Below are positions 30,781 through 42,988 of a stretch of 64,000 nt of DNA, in pieces. The DNA is from Sinonovacula constricta (Eukaryota > Mollusca > Bivalvia > Cardiida > Solecurtidae): assembly GCA_007844125.1 (NCBI GenBank), contig CM017558.1, positions 31,192,130 to 31,256,129 of the forward strand. Direction: 5' to 3'. A program made the translations under genes and the position numbers. Below the pieces are notes generated by a model. The model ran no database searches and was not told where the DNA came from. It worked only from the letters and a program-made list of their open reading frames with translations. Position 1 is the first letter of the stretch. Each line of letters begins with the position of its first letter.

Positions 30781-31114
30781 AACAGAGTAAATAAAAGATA
30801 TCCCATCAAAGTGAGACATCTAACAGTAAGCAATTGCATCGGGAGTTAACACTTATAAAATTAACTAACATTCAGACAAAATAACTAGTAATATGATCAA
30901 CTATCAACATATGTACAAGATGTTCATTATATAAAAGCCTCGGCAATCTAAACACGCAAATTATGTTTAAAATATGCAACGCAGACTAACAACACTCTAG
31001 TGCGACCGAATTACATCGTAGAAAACGATATACTTGCATCACATGCTACCAATTATTCCAGACAAAAAGCTCAATTTTGCAAAGACTTAAGTATCTTTTC
31101 AATTTTATACAAAC

Positions 31115-31246
31115 CTTATATGCTTCGGCGTCATCAAACGCCAGCACGGTTTGTATTTTGTGGTGGTAGACGAGCCTCCACCAGTCTGTCGTGGTTGTGG
31201 GAAGTGGGGTCTGTATCAAGATGAACCCCTGCTGGTGACGGTAGCT
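31115..31246 (-). CDS. Gene 2 exon: D2 ILIQTP exon
   Basis: A 132-bp phase-0 exon, SYRHQQGFILIQTPLPTTT then DWWRLVYHHKIQTVLAFDD, with TGTAG acceptor and AAG-GTTTGT donor. It is the last gene 2 exon that could be recognised. Confidence 0.85.
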
Positions 31247-34200
31247 CTACACACAAGGGAAACAAGTATAAACACGCAAAGATCTAATCACGTATATGAC
31301 CTGAGATTTCACAATATATTTAACACTTAAATATAAAAGGATTGAATATTCTATTGACAAATTGACAAACTCTAACAGAATAATGCACGCATTCAAGCAT
31401 CACAGCCTATCCTATCAGTCCATTTTGCCCAAGCTGCGAGAAAGACTGAGGTGGATGCAAGGTTCGGATAAGGCAAGCAAAGCGAGGTAAGTTTCATTTA
31501 GACGTGTAGCAAACAATTTGGACTAAACAGGCATACTGATACATATACATTGTAGATCTAAAAATCTAATTAAATGTAAACATTGTCTCTAGTCTTTAAA
31601 CGAAATAGTTTGATTGTAACTTATGAAAATGTACAACAAACACTTATTGCACTTATTCTTTTCGTAGCGGTTTTACTTACTTTCAGATGCTGGCGCAAGC
31701 TTAGACCGGATAGATATATAAGCAAGTGTGCATGTAATCTATGTTGTCATTTAATTCATCCTAACGTATTGTTTCGTGTATATTCTTTTGACGGACATTG
31801 GTTCCTCAATTCTATTTACACATGATGCTACAACGATTTATATTTGTTCTCTGAATATTTGTTTCCTTGTTATTTTATATTCATTTACAATCAACAATTG
31901 TGTGTTATTCTTCTAATAGATATACTACTTCTTTTTCTTCTAAATACCAGGGATGCATTACGTCAGTTACATCACTACTTTCGTGTTTTAACGCTTTCAT
32001 AACTTATCTAAGAAAACGTCAGCGCTTGGACATATTTATTCAAATATATCGGTTTTACTTTCATTGATTGTATTAGAGAAACTTTTCAGGAAGTCCGAGG
32101 TTAGAGCTCGGGTAAACCTGTTTAAGCACCCCTGTTTAAGCCGACTGACCCTTTAAATGCGGTTTCTGTTGAGTTGGCTCTTTTTCGTAAATCACAGATT
32201 TGTTCTTACTGTTACAATTAGCTTGCATGTAAATGCTTTAGTTCTGTGCAATTAATGAGTAAAATACTATCAGCTACGTCTTCTATATGGATATAACACA
32301 ATCAGCTACGTCTTTCGTATAAGCAAAAAACTATCAGCTACGTCTTATATATGGGTACAGAACTACCAGCTACGTCTTCTATATGAGTATAAACTATCAG
32401 CTACGTTATCTATATGAGTATAACACTATTAATTACGTCTTCTATATGAGTAGAAAACTACTGCTAGACAAGTGTGAAATGAGCTGAATGAGTCAACATT
32501 TGTTTCCGGCATCTTTCCACTAATCTAATTCAGCTTTAATTTAACTTCTTCTAGTTAAGTAAGAATTTTACCTATTTGGATCAATACAAATACGCTTGTC
32601 ATTAAATCTAGCTTGTTAATTTAATTAATCGAATTTTAAGGGCCACCAACAACGTATCTTGAATGTTTTTCTTTTAATTTATCAGTGTTATACCAAGAAA
32701 ATGGCATAAAGTAAGATACTACAACGGTGTTAAAATGTTAATGAATGTGTATAACATTTTTTCGGTACAGAAATTTCTTACGATATTGTTCTTTTAAACT
32801 TCACCAAAGTGGCTTATTGTAAAGATAGTTTTGGAGTAAATCACGTGAAACATTATTTTTTATCAATTGTAATCTGTTTTGTCTTTTTTTAAATTTGTAT
32901 GACCAATCCTACTTACCGGCATAAATACTGCATTTATGTAGTATGTAGATCCACCAACAGGTATTGACAAGAATGGCCGGTAAATGTTTTCTGAAAGATT
33001 AATAGAACAATAATCAAATATAAGAACACTTTGAACTCATCTTACATTTATGTGTTTTAAAACCCAACCCAGCATTGTTTTCACCTAAAAATAGAAACAG
33101 TGTATACAGATTATTAACTACTGATTATAAATGTCGTAAGTTCTACCAGACATTTAAATGTGGGTTGAATTACGCACAGTAAGTATATAGATGCCTAATA
33201 AATGCAATACCTACGACTTGAGACAAGCATATCCTATGCATGGTAATATGCATTTTTTGTTGTTGTTGTTTAACATTGCACAGACACAACTGCAGTCATA
33301 TTGGCGACAACAAATAATGAGCAGAGAAAGATCCCCGGATATATGTGACGTCGCCTTATAAAAAAGCAAACTTATCAGCATTTCTCAATTTAAACAGCAA
33401 AGCATGAATAATACTAAAAGTATTGAAATTATTTTAAGCGATAAGATTTCAGATCATTCATCAAGCCAGATATTGTTGACTTATCTCGATTCTTCGAGAG
33501 ATTTTTCTCTGTCAGTCCAGCTTTGAATGTGACGTCACTTTCGTACTCAACAGTTGGATAGAGTCTACCCCTAGAATTCTTATCTGCCTCCTGTTTGCAT
33601 AAAAAAAATAAACGTGTCGATAGAAGACGAGTATGAAGAATAAATTTGCAAATATCAATTTGTTTATATCCTAGTATGTATATTTTAACACGGTCATATT
33701 AGAATATGTATACGTATTTGTATGGATTTCATAAATCGTTTGATTAGCCATGCATAAGAGTGTTTAGAAATAAAAAATATGTATTTACATAATTCATATC
33801 CATTAATTTGGTGTCCTCATTATTATCACTTGCCTTAAAATTTGAAATCATCGTTTATATGCAAACGCTAACTGAAAAGGTAAAATACTATTCTATTTAA
33901 AAGCATGTAACGAAAGTACAGCTAACCATCTACTCACATTTCTGTACATAAAACAATATAATTACTTATATGGTTAAAACAATGTAAATTCATTGTTTAT
34001 CCTTATAAGTCTAATTGACGTAAGTTCATTTCCATTAAACAGATGGCCTTAACAGGCCTTAACATAACATATTGCCTACCTGACACAGGTTCCAGATAGT
34101 TTCCAAGTTTCCGATATTGTTCTGATGCAGGTAGTAGTTTGTGGACAGTGGCAATGCTTGGAGGACGAGAGCTTCGACAAGCAGCTCGTGTAGATTAATA

Positions 34201-37200
34201 TACTGATCCTAGTTGCTAAATTAGAAAAACGGTCCCATGAAACACATACTTGTCCATTTTTTAAATAATATTTTCATGCATAAAAGCAATCAAAAGTGCA
34301 AAACAGACGACGGATTGGAGGAACAAACGCAACCATGCAAGTGTTTACCTTTCATGCAGACACGTACAATCACAAACACACTCATCCAATAGAAACAAGC
34401 ATGAAAGTACCACTAATAACAAACATGTATTCGGAATTTACGAACATTGAACACATACCTACTAATAGGAAATACAATGAAGCAATTAAAGCGTGAACTG
34501 TACTCATCTAAAACGTCTAAGATAAATAAAAATATATAAACCATACCTTAGTCTGCACCATGAAGACCCTCTGCTGCCTCAATGTTTCCAAACACCCATA
34601 CACGTCCACATTATCATTATCCCGTCCTTGGACTATCAGAATGTCTAGGGCGATAAACGTTCCCGTCCGTCCTACACCCGCACTGATGGTTGAAGCAAAC
34701 ATAAGTTAAAATACCTATAGTGCAAATGACATAGGGATAAATATTTATATCCGTCCTACCCCCGTAGTAAAGTTAATAATAACTATAGTACAAATGACAT
34801 TTTGATGAATGTTTCCGTTCGTTCTACCCCCGCACTGATGGATGAAGTATGCATAAGTTTTTAATAACTATAGAACAAAGGACATCGTGATACATGTTCC
34901 CGCATGGCCTACCCCAACATTGATATAGGAAGCAAACATAAGTAAACACTAACTTTAGCGCAAATGAAATAGAGATAAATATTCAAGTCTGTCCTACCAC
35001 CGCACTGATAGTTGAAGTAAACATAAGTTAGTTATAACCATAGTACAAATGACATTTGATGAATGTTTCCGACAGACTTTCTCCTGCACTGATAGAAGAA
35101 GTAACTTAAGTGCCAATGCCATAGTGATAAATACTCATCTACGTCTCATCCCCGTACTGAAAGTAAAAAAAAGATAATAAAAACTATAGTGCTAAAGTGT
35201 TTTGGCCAAAAGTCTTTTATCTGGGGTAAGGTCAAAATTAAGCACTGAACTACTAAATATAGAATGTTCACTTCTTGATGCGACAGACACTTATTTTACG
35301 TTTAGTTCGAAAAATGTTTTTCCATTTAAACACATTTATCTATTTATAAATGAAAAGATATTATACTTCTCTTCACAGGTATACTCTTGTAAAAAGCACA
35401 TTTTATCACAAACATTTTTGTAGCTATCAGAAGTGTACGGCTTTCCTCACCGACTGTGCTTTAAGGGTCCTGACGGTGAATTCCGCAAACTGTTCTTCAG
35501 AAACAACGGTGACCGTGATGTCGCCGTAAGTTGCCAGACCTGATGGGTCCCAATATCGCTCAGATTTTGTCTGGGAACATGAATATTGCAATGTTGAAAT
35601 ATAAAAATTGCATTGTACACTTAGTGTCGATCTAAGACAGATGCGTGTTATATGTATTGACGTTTTGTTTTCGGTTTCACTGATGTTTGTATAATAAACA
35701 AGTTTTTCTGCTTAGATAAATGTATACAAAAAACAACGTAACACGTGCAAGAATCAAAAGTGTGGTACAAGTTCATTGTTTGCAAAGAGGCGGAGTGGTA
35801 TTCCTGTGTATTTAACAATATTTAAAATTTAATATTATGTTATTGTTTTTTAAATGAAAAAGGTTTTCCAGCATAAATAAATGGAAATACGTATAAATGT
35901 TTTCAATACAACGGAGGACTTGACACAATATATATGTAGCAGAATTACATTTAGATAATCGTATTTATAAATGGGGACAAATTGTATCTGTATTTTACCA
36001 CTAAGTACACATGTACCTGAATATGGCCTAGGCAGATATTTAGTAAACGAACGGTAAGTTCAGTCAGTTGAGTGTTTGACTGAAAAGGTGAAGGTCACTA
36101 GTCTGAAAACAGTTTGTTTTTTTTCTTTCCTCCATATTGCTTTTCTTAATATTTCTTAGCCAATTTATGAATACTTTTGAAAAGTAAAATGCAAATATAT
36201 GGTTAAAGAATCAGATATCTGCTGGAAAAAAAAAGAAAAAAAAAACGATAAATAAAAATATGTATAAACTCGAATCCGGGACATGTTGCAAGAAGATCAG
36301 ATCGTTTCTGATAAAACTATCAGAAGCCACACAATGCAGCTTTTGCTTGAAGGCATTATTAACAGATTTGCATGATACATGTATTATAGCATTGCTTTGG
36401 TTTTATGCTTGCTGTATGACTTTAGATTACAACATTTTTAAAACCAAATTATAATTTACTCGGATGGCTACTGGCATAAATACATGTCTTACAATTTTAT
36501 TTTCCACTTCAACGAAGTCAAATTTAAAGGAACACATGTGTATAGGTATACGATTTTGAAAACGCTTCCGTTAAGCATAATGTTGAAATATCAAGTTAAA
36601 CTATGTTACGTTAAGCGTTTCACGACCGCCCGGGATATGGCTACATTTTCACTGGTTGATATTTTGTCAGCTAATATTGGATTCTTTGAATCTATGAAGT
36701 ACTACATACCTTCTTATGCTCGTAAAGGTTTGTAACCATAACTACAATTTGCGTCTTTTCCTGCCATATAAGCCTCCAGAAATCTTTCCCTGATCCTTGT
36801 GTAGGGCCTGGAAAAACAAGTTTCTAAATTTAGTAACACCAATTCATATCTAACCTAACCAAATCAGCAGAGATTTTTGTAAAGTGTGTCTCCATTGTTC
36901 GGCGACATTACATAGAAGCAAAATATATAAAAATGCACATGTGTCGTTCAAATTGCTAAATGAAATGATTTTAAAAAAAATATTGAGCGGTTGCAGAAAA
37001 CTTTTAGTTTTGGAAGATGAATAAAAACACTTTTCTTAGGAAATAAATGTACGACGTACGAACAAGTAAAAGAGATAACCAAAGCTTTAACGTCTTTTTA
37101 TTTTTCAGTTTTAGAAATCTTGCTACGTACCGGACCTGGTAGCGCAATCGGTTAACGTTATAATTGTAATAAATATATTGATACCAATTAGCCATTTAGT

Positions 37201-40200
37201 TATACCTCGCACATTGGGCAAAGTATGTAGTTTGTACTGAAACGTGTTTGACGCCAATTGGGCCTTTATGTGAGATGTGCTTATTAGCATTGGATCCCAA
37301 CATATTTCTATACACACCTGACCTCAGACTACAGCTCTTTCATAAACCATTCTTAAGCCGAAATCATGACTTAAGCCCAAGTCACAACTTTCATACCAAC
37401 AAAATAAGCTTATTAATAAAGTCTCAATATGACTTCAAACTGAAAGAAGTTAAATATCATACAAAAATACAGACATGTAGCTGAATGCATAAGGTGGATA
37501 TTCTGGACTTAAATATATGACTTGATCCATTCTTACTTTAGGATAGTTGGTGAATACAGGCCTATGTCTTATGTAAAATACATTGTTGTACCTTGGACAG
37601 CTGTATAGGCACGTTTGCGTCTATATCCCTGAAAATATACATAACTACACCTTGTTGCTCTGTATAAAAAGGAGGCAGGCATTATACTGTAATATATTTA
37701 TTCTCTTTTGGAAAATATCAAAATTAAATAACCTGGTTATAAAACATAATGTTGCTCTAAAAATATTGAAATATTCAAACAACCTTAATATGCATATTTG
37801 GCTTAAATCGACATGACTAGCATTGGTGTAATCCGATTCGTCTGTCCCTTTGGTTTCTACAACAACCCTGTTACAGTTATCTGAAAAAGAAAATAAGAAA
37901 TTAGATATTTTTGTTTCCACGTATCAAAAGCCACAGTATACGTACTTTTTCAGTGTCGAACAATGTTGTACTGAGATAAACGGATACTTTATACTAGTTA
38001 TATATAGGTGTTGTATACATTTATCAAATCCTAATTTGAACGAGTAAATGTCGATATTTTTTGGGAAGGTTTCGTTACAAGATGACAAGACATTATTACA
38101 TGACAATTGTTGCGGAAGGTTCCGCCAAAACAAATATAGTTTTAAAATGTTACCAATGAAAATACCAATGTTTGTATGTTAAAATCCACGTTTTATTGAG
38201 TAATGAACATCTTTTACGTTAGCCTTAAAATCCACAAAAAGGTAGTCTTATTTGTGTATGTCGCTTTCAATCCAGAAGCGCCTGGTTCAGAAGATAAACC
38301 AAGACCAATACAAGAAAGACCTAGTTAGCCCTTTTGCCGACTGACCGTTCCAAGGCGGTAACTGATGGTTACTATTTTTGTGTGTTACATGTATGTCTCC
38401 TCTCTGTGTTTTTGTCACATTAACATTTACCTTTTTTGCCTTTGTCTACAGGTAGATAAAATTTAAATATCTGTGGAAATTTTGATAGGACCTTTTCTTA
38501 TTTACCTAGGATGTGAGACATCCAAAGCGCAGTATAGAGCATGCGTTTTACACAAAAAGATATCATTGGAACATAATACTCTCCGACACTGTTGATTAAT
38601 TACATAAACATTTGACAGTAACGAACAGTTACTCTGATGGGAAGTAGAATATTTGCTACTTCGTTTTCCTTGATCTCTGCTACATCTGTATTTTCAGCTA
38701 CACAGCTAACATCTTTATACACAGTTTCTTTTGTTAAATAATTGCAAGCTTCACTTTATTGTTGCCAGCAACTCTGTTAAAAACGGAACCCTTGGTTCAT
38801 TTCTCTGAAGAATGACTCACATAACACCTGCGACATCGTGTTATTGATTGCTACACTATCGTCCCCATAACATTGCATTCCATACGAGACACCGCTCTCA
38901 AAAGCGGTCCCAACAATAGCGATTAACCCCTATCGACTCCGATGTAACTAAGAACGAAACGCGCCGGGTGAAACCTATTGCAATCATAAGAGGTTGTGTT
39001 AACATCTTAATTTAAGACAGTGTCGGTCGCAATGTATAATGCAACATTTTAAAACAAGAATGCATTAAGACTCAGATAATTGAGGACCGGTCTGTCACTT
39101 AACGTGTCACGGGTTTGAACAATATTTTAATGTTTTGTTTTATTGCAGTTCTGTCTTTTTTTATTTATTCATGCTACCCATTCTATTGGCGAATGTGATG
39201 TGTCTATTTATTTAAAACGACAATCCATTAAACGTAAATAGGTAAACAACTTTAAATTAAATATTGTTATGGCCTTTATTAGGTGCTAGACAATATTTTC
39301 TCCTCAAATACTCACAAGGATAATCTTCTTGTATAGGTGTTTCTTTCTATTTTCAGATTGCAACGCAATGTTCTGGGAGTAAAACGCCCTTGTAGGCATT
39401 TCCTGCAATAGTGCAGGACCTAATGGTTATTTTACTAACCATACAAACAACAATTCACAATGTGTTGCTTACACAATACTTTATTTGCAAAAAGAAAACA
39501 AAATCACCAAAATAATTGAAAATAAAATGTACAAATGAAATTGCCACAAGTATTTCGGGGATTTTGTGATTTTTTTTTCACTATAACAGCAGGTGAAAAC
39601 AAAAACAAAATTATTTTAAACAATCATTGGCTAAATGGTCTGTGAGTTTTAAATAACATTCTAATAACAATCATAATATATACCAACCAGACTGTAAGAG
39701 GAAAACACAGGTTTCATTATCTTGGCATGGCTCAAGGAAAACATCTTACCTCAAACTCCGAAACGAGTTTCTCTGGGTTTTTATACTGTTTCAACAAAAT
39801 GGACATAAGCTGTGAAACATAGATGGCGTGTTGAGGTAGACTAAATGACGCGTCTTTGTTTTCATCCATGCTGTAGTAATCGCAATCATCATGAGTCAAG
39901 CCTTTATCGGAGTTTTCGTGTTGCCTGTTTAACATTTAACTATAAAAAGTTTTATTTGATCGTATGAACTTAAGAAATAAAGAACCTTTAATTATGCTTA
40001 ACATTTTGACATGTATAAGTTTTTAACAACAAATCATTAAAAATGCTTACTTATAAAGTACTTTTAATGTGTGATTTATTCATTTTTATCCAACTTTTAT
40101 TTATAACATGTTTGAATTGTTTACTGCAGGCTGAAGGCTTAAATCATGATTTTAAGCAATTACTTTTTTTTATTTAAAAATGTCCACTACATATGATAAC

Positions 40201-40347
40201 TTTTGTAAAGGCGGGACAAACCACGATAAGTTGAAAATATTAACTAAATATCTACTAAGACATTTCCTACCATTTACATTTTCTGTTGTCATGGAGTTGG
40301 TATTAACATTGTCTTGAAAGGCCATTGTCTTGGTATCATGTGGATCC
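31115..40347 (-). CDS. Gene 2: RPTP intracellular region, probably a pseudogene
   Basis: Eleven exons plus a candidate juxtamembrane exon match gene 1 in order, length and protein: wedge, D1 entry, SDYxNAS, microexon, DFWRLIW, SERYW, P-loop, D1 end, linker, DYINA-like and ILIQTP. Four problems: no WPD exon between 34682 and 35451; donor GT changed to TT at 37806 and to AT at 33484; D1 entry exon one base short; and D2 ends after three exons. The KNRY motif is also changed to KHLY. No signal peptide, EGF or membrane-span exon was found up to 48.9 kb. Exon frames themselves are open, so decay is young or selection stopped recently. It could also be a partial copy transcribed from an unknown promoter. 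Confidence 0.75.
31690..32150 (-). repeat. Dispersed repeat family, copy 2 (inverted)
   Basis: Reverse-complement similarity to the 58.2-59.5 kb tandem units, for example TGTCATTTAATTCATCCTAA at 31745 against TTAGGATGAATTAAATGACA-like text at 58778, and the GTTTAAGCCGACTGACC core near 32131. Confidence 0.6.
32250..32460. repeat. Minisatellite, unit about 31 bp
   Basis: Five or six units of CTATCAGCTACGTCTTCTAT plus ATGAGTATAA. Confidence 0.8.
32917..32990 (-). CDS. Gene 2 exon: D2 YYINA exon
   Basis: A 74-bp exon, ENIYRPFLSIPVGGSTYYIN then AVFMP, TTCAG acceptor and GTAAGT donor. Same length and phase as 16804-16877. Confidence 0.88.
33485..33590 (-). CDS. Gene 2 exon: D1-D2 linker, donor altered
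   Basis: After AACAG it reads EADKNSRGRLYPTVEYESDV and ends EKNLSKNR. The expected donor position (106 bp, phase 1) reads CGAG-ATAAGT: a good donor apart from AT in place of GT. Splicing there would give KNR-ENIYRPFL in frame. No other in-frame GT is near. Confidence 0.7.
34080..34208 (-). CDS. Gene 2 exon: end of D1
   Basis: A 129-bp phase-0 exon, DQYINLHELLVEALVLQALP continuing to NLETIWNLCQ at GTAGGC. It holds the QYxxxHxLLxEAL helix that closes D1, and shows what the disrupted gene 1 exon (18468-18595) should look like. Confidence 0.85.
34547..34682 (-). CDS. Gene 2 exon: D1 P-loop exon
   Basis: A 136-bp exon, (S)AGVGRTGTFIALDILIVQG then VDVYGCLETLRQQRVFMVQT. It matches the RPTP D1 signature and is free of the indels seen in gene 1. 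The HC of HCSAGVGRTG should come from the WPD exon, which is missing here. Confidence 0.9.
34740..35190 (-). repeat. Tandem decayed copies of the D1 P-loop exon boundary
   Basis: About six units of 75-90 bp. Each has a version of TTCCCGTCCGTCCTACACCC and GCACTGATGGTTGAAG, the exon start and acceptor of 34547-34682, then intron text AACTATAGTACAAATGACAT. Several units keep CAG-TGC at the acceptor. It fills the interval where the WPD exon should lie. Confidence 0.8.
35451..35570 (-). CDS. Gene 2 exon: D1 SERYW exon
   Basis: A 120-bp phase-0 exon, TKSERYWDPSGLATYGDITV then SEEQFAEFTVRTLKAQS, CCCAG acceptor and GTGAGG donor. Counterpart of 19866-19985. Confidence 0.9.
36710..36807 (-). CDS. Gene 2 exon: D1 DFWRLIW exon
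   Basis: A 98-bp exon, GPTQGSGKDFWRLIWQEKTQ then IVVMVTNLYEHKK, CCAG acceptor and GTATGT donor. Intact where gene 1 has a stop. Confidence 0.9.
37128..37155 (+). mobile_element. SINE head fragment
   Basis: ACCGGACCTGGTAGCGCAATCGG, the first 23 or so bases of the SINE at 7596, then unrelated sequence. Confidence 0.65.
37592..37628 (-). CDS. Gene 2 exon: D1 microexon
   Basis: A 37-bp exon encoding GYRRKRAYTAVQ, TTCAG acceptor and GTACAAC donor. Same length and phase as 20769-20805. Confidence 0.85.
37807..37880 (-). CDS. Gene 2 exon: D1 SDYTNAS exon, donor altered
   Basis: A 74-bp exon, NCNRVVVETKGTDESDYTNA then SHVD. Where gene 1 has GAC-GTAAGT, gene 2 reads GAT-TTAAGC: the first donor base is T. 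The normal DYINAS is DYTNAS. Confidence 0.75.
38225..38530 (-). repeat. Dispersed repeat family, copy 3 (inverted)
   Basis: Holds GCCGACTGACCGTTCCAAGG, the reverse complement of the family core at 30690, and matches copy 1 over about 200 bases. Confidence 0.65.
39316..39402 (-). CDS. Gene 2 exon: start of D1, one base short
   Basis: After TGCAG it reads EMPTRAFYSQNIALQSENRK then KHLYKKIIL, aligned residue for residue with EIPNIA...KNRYQQMYP of gene 1 (29 codons). It meets GTGAGT in phase 0 (87 bp), but the next exon needs phase 1 (88 bp). Loss of one G from an original G-GTGAGT would explain it. Confidence 0.7.
39750..39924 (-). CDS. Gene 2 exon: wedge
   Basis: Reads QHENSDKGLTHDDCDYYSMD, then LPQHAIYVSQLMSILLKQYK and KLVSEFE before a GTAAGA donor, paralogous to 22543-22757. 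Its acceptor phase (2) would fit directly after a membrane-span exon such as that of gene 3. Confidence 0.75.
40271..40347 (-). CDS. Gene 2 candidate juxtamembrane exon
   Basis: CACAG acceptor, then DPHDTKTMAFQDNVNTNSMT and TENVN, then G-GTAGGA. Start phase suits a membrane-span exon; end phase does not suit the wedge exon. Composition is plausible for a linker, but no motif proves it. Confidence 0.3.
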
Positions 40348-40654
40348 CTGTGGATAGGTTTCTTCATGTAATTAAGAGTATTTATATTATTTATATTAAA
40401 CAAATTTAATCAATTAGGATCACAATACTTGATGTAGACTTCAGTTAAGGCTATTACAGCGGGTGTTGCTGTTCATAAGTTGTGACTTAAAAGGGCGATT
40501 TATAGACATAAAACATAAACATAAAAGGCATATGCCTGATCATTTATACAAGTATGGACAGTAAAGAAATCTCTTCTTGTCCATATACATCTTGCTCTAT
40601 GATACATTTTTTGTTATCAACTATGGCCAATAAAATAATAATGTGTATTAAGCA

Positions 40655-41150
40655 GAGAAGTAAAGACGATTTAATTATAAAATATTGTATTTATAAAAGT
40701 AATGACGATTTAAGGATAAAATGTAGTGTTTATAAAAAGTAATGACGATTAAATGTTTAAATGTAATATTAATAAAAGTAATGACGATTTAAAATTAAAT
40801 GTAGTATTTAGAAAAGTAATGACGATTTATAATTAAATGTAGTTTTTAGAAAAGTAATGACGATTCAATAAAAATGTAGTATTTAGAATAGTAATGACGA
40901 ATTAATAATATAATGTAGCATTTATAAAAGTAATAAAGATTTATTGATAGAATGTCATATTTAGAAAAGTAATGATGATTTCATAATTAAATTTAGTATT
41001 TTGTAAAGTAAAGACTATCTAATAATAAAATGTAGTATTAAAATAGTAATGACGATTTAATAATAAAATAGTATTTATAAATGTAATGACGATTTAATAA
41101 ACAAATGTAGTATTTAGAAAAGTAATGACGATTAAAAATAACGTTAACGG
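40655..41150. repeat. Minisatellite, unit about 40 bp
   Basis: A dozen imperfect units of AAAAGTAATGACGATTTAAT plus AATAAAATGTAGTATTTAT. Confidence 0.85.
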
Positions 41151-42503
41151 TATCGGATCTATCTTGCTTACCTATAGCAACTGAGATTTAAAACAATGTT
41201 GTAAGACTCATACTAAATAATGACATCTAAAATACGCTAGAATGTGTATTCCTACCTAAAATCGTTCATGCTGACAACTTAAATGAAAAAGAATGACATC
41301 TACTAACTTAAATCTATCGTCATGCCTCCTTTGCTTAAACGCTGAAACGCGAATGTGTATATAACTGAAACTGTCGTAAAGATAAATTTACTAAATCTAA
41401 AAGATCTATGACTAAACGGTCAACGGTTACTGGGATACTGATGCTAATGTTGATGATGATTATGATGTAGATCGAGATGGCGGTGATGATGTTGCTGCTG
41501 TTGCTGATGATGATAACGATGATAATTAGTGGTGATTATACAGGTACATTGTAGTATGGGAACAAGATGATGATAATGTGTGGATTCAACGTGAATTCGA
41601 TGGCGGTTATGATGCTTATTTCTTTGATATTTATAATGTAAATGTGCGTGATATAAGTTCGTTTTATATTTAAAAGTCAATCGATGATTGTATACATGGA
41701 TATCTTTGGTTATTCAGACTTTGAATTTTAGGATCATACCAATCGTTGGTTCTGAGTGCCGGGGAGGTTGTAATTGGTTCTTGATTGGGTCACAAGTTGC
41801 AATATTGCATAGCACTGCTTGATTTTTTTATGTTAAGTTGTTTTACTTTTAGTGTTATATGAGATGTGTTACCTTCTTTTGATTGACGTTTAATTTCATT
41901 AAGTAGCTTTAATTTTGAGTCGTCATTGTATGACGCGATACATTCTTTGTAAACAAAATGTATATTTAGCAAGTGTGTTCTCGCAAAAAAAGTGATAGGC
42001 GTAGTTAGTCCTGGAACGACCATGCAGCTACACTGTAATAAGCGGAATTTCTAAATCAGGTATTGCTGCGACATTGTATGTGTAATGTCAGCTGTGTACA
42101 CACTATCGTCATATGCAAAACGATGAAGACTAAGAATGTCGGTCCAAGGCGGATGTTACGTTATTCATTTGAATAAATTAAAATATCAGTTTCGACAGAA
42201 AAGCAATTTATATTTATATTGTGTTTTGTATAAATGCGGGGTGATTTTTAGTGTTGTTTCTTTGATTAAAACAATTTTCGATAATTATGAAGATTTATTT
42301 GTTATTTCTTTCTGCAGATAACATATAGTAGCGCGTTTATATTGAGATGTTATGTACGTTTAAATTTATTTCGTACACAGAAACGGTTGGAATCCTACTA
42401 TAAATAATCGAGTGACTGGAAGCGGTAGAAAATAACTCTACCGTTACTAGCATACTGATTTTTTGTTTGTTGAGTTTTTAGGGTTCCAAGCGCCCCGGTT
42501 CAA

Positions 42504-42988
42504 TGTATGTATGTATGTATGTATGCATGTATGTATGTATGTATGTATGTATGTATGTATGTATGTATGTATGTGTGTGTGTGTGTGTGTGCGTGCGTTC
42601 GTGCATGCGTGCGTGCGTGTATGTATTTATGTATGTATGTATGTATGTATGTATGTATGTATGTATGTGTGTATGTATGTATGCGTGTATGTGTGTATGT
42701 ACTTACATTGTATGTGTGTCTGTGTGTGTTTGTGTGTGTGTGAGAGTGTGTGTGTATGTATGTATGTATGTATGTATGTATGTATGTATGTATGTATGTA
42801 TGTATGTATGTATGTATGTATGTATGTATGTATGTATGTATGTATGTATGTATGTATGTATGTATGTATGTATGTATGTATGTATGTATGTATGTATGTA
42901 TGTATGTATGTATGTATGTATGTATGTATGTATGTATGTATGTATGTATGTATGTATGTATGTACGTATGTATGTGTGTATGTATGTA
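42504..42988. repeat. (GTAT)n microsatellite array
   Basis: About 485 bases of GTAT with GTGT-rich interruptions at 42572-42620 and 42715-42750. Open in all frames, so apparent proteins of 170-185 residues are spurious. Confidence 0.95.

Larger units (their letters stand above)
27891..31114. other. Stretch between gene 1 start and gene 2 D2 exon
   Basis: Contains a LINE fragment, a purine-rich microsatellite and one copy of a dispersed repeat. The last four D2 exons expected for gene 2 (126, 146, 136 and 72 bp in gene 1) were looked for on the minus strand and not found. Confidence 0.5.

Noticed and set aside
34740..35190. CRISPR-like spaced repeats
   Set aside because: Animal intron; units are decayed copies of an exon boundary, with no constant repeat and unique spacers.
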